Shown here piece after piece: positions 29,401 to 32,003 of a stretch of DNA of 32,003 nt (the stretch's first letter is position 1; each line of letters starts with the position of its first letter). The DNA comes from Clostridiales bacterium (GTDB lineage: Bacteria > Bacillota > Clostridia > Christensenellales > DTU072), in NCBI GenBank assembly GCA_012800525.1, contig JAAZJD010000085.1:1-32003 (forward strand). The letters run 5' to 3'. The position numbers were made by a program, and so were the translations under genes. The notes below the pieces were generated by a model that was given only the letters and a program-made list of their open reading frames with translations, did not search any database and was not told where the DNA came from.

Positions 29401-31771
29401 TTTGCAAGTTGCAGAATCTGACTTGACATACACCCATAGTGCATTAAAAGATGCTAATTTTGAAAGCTTTACACCAAAAGCTTTAGAGGGAACACTTGCA
29501 AGAGCAGAAGGCGAGGATGCTGGAGATTATTTAATTAATTTAGGTACATTAACAAATGATAAAAACTCTAATTACAACATAAGCATTGAAACAGAATATT
29601 ACGTAATTAGACCATTTGAAGTTGAAATAACTCCAAATAGTGGACAAGAAAAAGTTTATGGTGAAGTTGATCCAGTATTTGCATATACAACTGATAGGAT
29701 GCCAGCAATAGAAGGATATAAAGCTTTAGAAGGAAAACTAACTAGGGCAAACATAGATGAACAAAATGCTGGTAATTATCAAATTTTACAAGGAAATCTT
29801 ACAAACGCAAAAAATTCAAACTACAACATTACATTTTCAGTGTCAGTGGTAACTTTCAAGATTAATCCAAAGTTCATTGAAATTAAAATCGCAGATAAAA
29901 GTAGTCTAGAAGGTGATGAGCCAGTCCAATTGACATGGACGTTAAATGATGGCTTCTCAATGGCTTATGAAGAAAATGCTGAAACTGAGCTAATAATAAC
30001 TTTGGTTGCTATTGATGTAACATCTAGCTCTGCTGTTGGCGAATATGAAATTATCGGAACAGTTGAGGCTAGCTCTTCTAATAATTATTTGATTACGTTT
30101 GTTGGAAATCATATAGATGGCGATAAGGGTATTTATACAATTATAGCAGCAATGCTTTTAAATCCTGTATTTAACTTAAGTTACTTTAATACACACATAT
30201 ACACATATACAGGTGAGACTCAAACAGTTGGTAGTGGAGCAATACTAGAAATCGGAACAGCTAACCAAAAAGCAAATATAAAATATTCAAATAATACATT
30301 TACAACAGTAAGTGAAGGAAATGCATTACTAGTTAAAGTCTCTGTTGAGGCAGATGGAGAATATAATGCATATTCTACTACTTTTAGAATTAAAGTTCAA
30401 AAAGCTGAGACACAAATTAATTTATCTTCAATGAAAACAGTGTTTACATATAATGGACAACTTCAAACAGCTAGCGGTGCAAAAGTAAATCATTTAGAGA
30501 ATGCAAATATCACATACGAAAATAATACATTTACAACTGTAAGCGAAGGAAATGGAAAGGTTGTTAAAATCAAAGCTGCAGCAACAGCAAACTATAAAGC
30601 TAAAGAAGCAACTGTTACTTTAACCGTAAATAAGGCAACTTATGATTTTTCTCATTGTACATTTGAAAATCAAGAAAAAGAATATAATTGTGAAGAACAA
30701 ATGATTGAAATTGAAGGAAAGCTTCCTGTAGGTTTTGATGGCTCTAAACCAAAAGTTGAATACATTGGTTCCCTTAAAAATGTTGGATGCGTTGAGGTTA
30801 AAGTAAAAATAACATCAACATCAGAAAACTATATGATACCTGAAATTGATGCTGAACGTTGTGCAATGCTTACAATTTGCAAAAAGAGGATTACCATTTC
30901 TGTTAAACCTTTCTTAGCAATAGAAAACAAAAAATATAATTTTGAATTTGATATAGATGGTTTACAAGGCACTGATACTATGGAGATATTTGATGTTAAA
31001 CCAGAAGTAGAGGGTTATGGCACTTCAATAGAGGTTGAGGCTGGTAGATATACAGTTAAACCGTTTGGTGCAAGTGCAACCAATTATGAAATTTCATATT
31101 TGCCATATACTTTAATAGTGCATAAAGAAAACTTAACATCAGATTTAGGAAATAATGTAGACCTTACAATTACAGGATATTATGATCCTAGCTTCCAATT
31201 AGAAGTTACTCCAGATAAAGATTTTGAATTTGATGACCCGCTATCAAAGATATTACATATCGTACAAAAATCATACAAAGTAAGAGTAGTTGGCGGTGAA
31301 GGATTAGAACTTCCAGAAAGTATCAAATTAATATATAGGGACAATACACTTAAATCTTCTATTTTAAATCGTGCATATTGGATAAATGAAAATGGTGAAA
31401 AGATTAATCTTTCAGCCAAAGATGTTGTTAAGGAAGGATTCATTGAAACAAAATTTACAGGTGAAAGTGGAGAATTAATAATATATAAAGACTATACAGT
31501 AATTTATATAATAGCTTCTGTAAGCATATTGGTTTTCTTAGTTGTTTTATACTTAATCTATAGAGAATATAGAGATAAGAAAAAAAGAGCAGCACAAAAA
31601 GCAGAAGCTACCGAAGAGGCAAGAAAGGCAAATATAAGGAAAAATGTAAAGAGTAAAGAGGATAAACAACCTAAAGTCAAGGAAGATAAAAACAAAACGG
31701 TTGAACTTAAAGATCAAAAAGATTTGCCAAAAACTGAAGAATCAAAAGATTCAAACGAAAAAAAAGAATAA
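23456..31771 (+). CDS. P3b: repeat stalk, C-terminal domain, TM and charged tail of the third giant surface protein (2,771 aa; lacks its own signal peptide)
   Basis: Starts MYFIDGKSESTQ…, the in-frame continuation of P3a when one 16-bp unit is removed. Many YDG/MBG repeats; C-terminal domain (SYKVRVVGGEG…RAYWINENGEKINL…ETKFTGESGELIIY) homologous to P1/P2; TM YTVIYIIASVSILVFLVVLYLIY; long Lys/Glu-rich tail. Confidence 0.88.
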   Translation: MYFIDGKSESTQILNSGMYNMQLEVRSKAPITVTFDNQQKEYGDPNPAMTATATGLIGSDTVTSVTGSYSCDATSPVGSYTGSATGYTLTNGNQAYYPNVTFVNTSPTLTVNQRNISITSQSLSKLYGAADPTHTYTVTSGSVVNGDTIGQITRASGETVDTYAYSLTSPNSNYNITFTSTNFTINKRPVTITPDALSKVQGNSDPTLTYATNLGSWAPLTGAWADFAGELSRDPGETQGTYNILQNTLTNINNSNYDITFTSGVKFTITAPKATRTITYTGPSSLQYNGSLQAFTGATLSHSDDNDTISYSGNTFTDVPASGKLNFTISAPESTNYQACSLDVEVSVTKIALTIAINNATSVYRATLDTLTSSLTTGTLAGGQDAGKTYNVVLNLNLTTTATTTSNVNTYPISGNYTNGNYDVTFTGSYTGGTQGTYTITKATPVITTTGVNKTYKYNGLEQEVNSGATTDQVGDYISPIAYSNNKFTNVGTGTQVVTISTAENQNYNAATTTVTITISKIALTVSIADKTSVYKESIVELTSTLTTGTLAGGQDAGKTYNVVLNLTLSTTATSSSNANTYPITGSYTNGNYDVTFTGSYSGNTQGTYTIAKADSVVSGTLGPYTYTGSQQTINGLTLNHTETTIQYSNNTFTNVPAGGIQQVTYHVAPTTNYNGIGNTTVDVTINKADSVISGSLGTYTYNGSEQTITGLTLSKGDGTIVYINNKFTDVPTTGTQKVKYSVAATNNYNGIAETEVDVTISKLAITVTIEDKSSVYGSGSLSTLTSTVPAGALVGQDASGSHITVLGISLSTDAKTNSNAGTYAISGLYDSGNYAVTFYGSYSGNTQGTYTIDKADSVISGNLGTYTFSGAEQTITGLTLSTGDGTIVYTNNKFTDVPTTGTQKVKYSVAPTTNYNGIAETEVEVTINKASTVIVTTGVNKTYTYNGLEQEVNSGATTEQVGTAGVAVAAIKYSNNTFINVGTGKHTVTIYTDATQNYLAGNTTVEITISAREITVTIGDKGSAYGADIVTLTSSVTSGSLAGGQDADKTHVEVLNLTLSTTATKTSNVGTYPISGSYDNGNYAVTFSGSYTENTTKGTYTIGKASVTATISDASKTYGQNDPTFDFVVNSGLVNGDEKAALGITLERINTSNAVGEYTITKASQTNNNYEVTMTSGKLTINAKAIEIKVEDKTSIYGSSVADLSWVLNTGSSMAYEEVASAVLVINLSCAASSSSNVGEYAISGAVDATSSKNYSISFVGTYASDNTKGTYEITPATVDVTISNASKTYGQDDPSFGFTVTSGLVNPDTASSLGLTLVRANSTVQTVGTYAITKDSHTNNNYLVNVTQDGVFTINAKAIEVKVEDKTSVYGQAVVDLSWVLNTGSSMAYSEDASTVLVINLACGVTTSSPRGTYPITGTVDENSSDNYSISFVGSYASDNTKGTYEITQRGVTVKANSDSRIYWSMKQEDETYSATITYAGDFDPATAGEGIVAVNVVLERENGEDVNTYSILASADMAANNPNYDITFTAGTYEITKFNISITPTTGQSKTYGDADPATYTYEDLIYPEGTGYATLVGALGRAAGEDVNTYAYNIDSFKAVDNPNYNITLVEGKTFAINRKSVTITPTALSKQYGNLDPELTFGNNLGEWKASSDSWAAITGVLSRIPGETVNTYAITQGEVTNANNGNYDITFVDSVVFTITRRDVTITPDDNQGKEYYSCLQADEGALTYTHTSLKDVSFVDFTPDVLDGKLARVEGEDAGNYLINLGTLINYNNPNYNLNIDAVNYVISKFKVQVTADSGKEKVYGEVDPVFTYTTDSMPAVEGYKALEGALTRKNLTIQTVGDYQILQGTLTNTKNSNYDITFVSASFQITKKAVTITPDTLSKQYGNLDPELTFGNNLGEWKADETGSWAAFVGQLSRNDGEIVGEYGILPGTLVEYNNPNYDINFIDTVKFTITRRDITVTPNSNQSKEYYECLQVAESDLTYTHSALKDANFESFTPKALEGTLARAEGEDAGDYLINLGTLTNDKNSNYNISIETEYYVIRPFEVEITPNSGQEKVYGEVDPVFAYTTDRMPAIEGYKALEGKLTRANIDEQNAGNYQILQGNLTNAKNSNYNITFSVSVVTFKINPKFIEIKIADKSSLEGDEPVQLTWTLNDGFSMAYEENAETELIITLVAIDVTSSSAVGEYEIIGTVEASSSNNYLITFVGNHIDGDKGIYTIIAAMLLNPVFNLSYFNTHIYTYTGETQTVGSGAILEIGTANQKANIKYSNNTFTTVSEGNALLVKVSVEADGEYNAYSTTFRIKVQKAETQINLSSMKTVFTYNGQLQTASGAKVNHLENANITYENNTFTTVSEGNGKVVKIKAAATANYKAKEATVTLTVNKATYDFSHCTFENQEKEYNCEEQMIEIEGKLPVGFDGSKPKVEYIGSLKNVGCVEVKVKITSTSENYMIPEIDAERCAMLTICKKRITISVKPFLAIENKKYNFEFDIDGLQGTDTMEIFDVKPEVEGYGTSIEVEAGRYTVKPFGASATNYEISYLPYTLIVHKENLTSDLGNNVDLTITGYYDPSFQLEVTPDKDFEFDDPLSKILHIVQKSYKVRVVGGEGLELPESIKLIYRDNTLKSSILNRAYWINENGEKINLSAKDVVKEGFIETKFTGESGELIIYKDYTVIYIIASVSILVFLVVLYLIYREYRDKKKRAAQKAEATEEARKANIRKNVKSKEDKQPKVKEDKNKTVELKDQKDLPKTEESKDSNEKKE
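24590..25280 (+). repeat. Two-domain DNA repeat, offset about 513 bp
   Basis: actttagcaggtggtcaagatgcaggcaagacatataatgttgttttgaat (from 24590) recurs nearly identically from 25103; protein TLAGGQDAGKTYNVVLNL in both. Confidence 0.75.
25520..26235 (+). repeat. High-identity domain repeat, offset about 501 bp
   Basis: gcaga[c/t]agtgtaataag…aacaacaaatttacagatgt[g/a]ccaacaacaggaacacaaaaagtaaaatacagtgtagc… at 25520 and again at 26021; protein DSVISG…TITGLTLS.GDGTIVY.NNKFTDVPTTGTQKVKYSVA. Confidence 0.8.
26777..27820 (+). repeat. Two-domain super-repeat, period 522 bp (174 codons)
   Basis: ataaatgcaaaagcgatagag at 26999 and 27521; flanking protein [SKTYGQ.DP.F…INAKA][IE.KVEDKTS.YG…DLSWVLNTGSSMAY…ASDNTKGTYEIT] occurs twice. 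Confidence 0.8.
28321..29858 (+). repeat. Three-domain super-repeat, period about 768-771 bp
   Basis: Exact 50-mer tatctaaacaatatggaaatctagatccagaattgacgtttggaaacaat at 28353-28402 and 29121-29170. Collinear modules LSKQYGNLDPELTFGNNLGEWK…, SKEYY.CLQ…TYTH…LKD…, and EKVYGEVDPVF.YTTD.MPA.EGYKALEG.LTR follow in both copies. Confidence 0.85.
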
Positions 31772-31851
31772 TTAATTTATATTAATCAAATATATTTTTT
31801 AAAAAGCTGTATAATATAGGTAATAAATATGGTTAATATAAAGAGTATATT

Positions 31852-32003
31852 ATGAAAGTGGCGTTAATTTTAAACGGTGAGAATTTAGATACCCAAATAA
31901 AAGAAGATATAATCATTTGTGCAGATGGTGGCTATAGGCATGTAGTAGATAAAAAAGTGCATGCTATTATTGGCGACTTTGATAGTTTGAAAATTAAACC
32001 TGA
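31852..32003 (+). CDS. thiN: Thiamine pyrophosphokinase, N-terminal part (truncated by window end)
   Basis: MKVALILNGENLDTQIKEDIIICADGGYRHVVDKKVHAIIGDFDSLKIKP; CADGG and IIGDFDSL motifs are typical of thiamine diphosphokinase. Confidence 0.85.
   Translation, partial: MKVALILNGENLDTQIKEDIIICADGGYRHVVDKKVHAIIGDFDSLKIKP

Noticed and set aside
24590-29858. Regularly spaced repeats that could suggest a CRISPR array
   Set aside because: Units are about 500-770 bp, in-frame protein-domain repeats inside a CDS, with no short direct repeat/spacer structure and no cas genes.
31801-31851. TATAAT at 31810-31815 as a promoter for the thiamine pyrophosphokinase gene
   Set aside because: Good -10 match but no convincing -35 at 16-18 bp; the region is very AT-rich, so chance matches are expected.

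Overview
This AT-rich bacterial window is dominated by three very large tandem paralogous genes (P1, P2, P3; about 25 kb of 32 kb). They encode secreted, membrane-anchored proteins built from long runs of MBG/YDG-like beta-sandwich repeats. Upstream are a TetR-family regulator and an MMPL/RND-type membrane protein with a long, Lys/Ser/Thr-rich cytoplasmic tail. Downstream is the 5' end of a thiamine pyrophosphokinase gene. All three giants share a gapless-alignable signal peptide (the P2 copy extends upstream of its called start), a conserved C-terminal juxtamembrane domain, one C-terminal TM helix and a basic tail; I see no LPXTG motif. Main observations: (1) P3 is split into two ORFs by a perfect 16-bp tandem duplication (23435-23450/23451-23466); removing one copy restores a single ORF of about 3,098 aa. 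This could be a phase-variation switch, a recent lesion or an assembly error. (2) P2 lacks any canonical start codon at the position where homology to P3 begins, and it lacks the N-terminal head domain of P1 and P3. So only P1 of the three looks intact. (3) P3 contains several generations of nested multi-domain DNA repeats, with units of about 501, 513, 522 and 768 bp. (4) A Cys-rich module occurs near the C-terminus of P3, in an otherwise Cys-poor family. No CRISPR array, rRNA, tRNA or transposase was recognised. Taxonomy was not determined.
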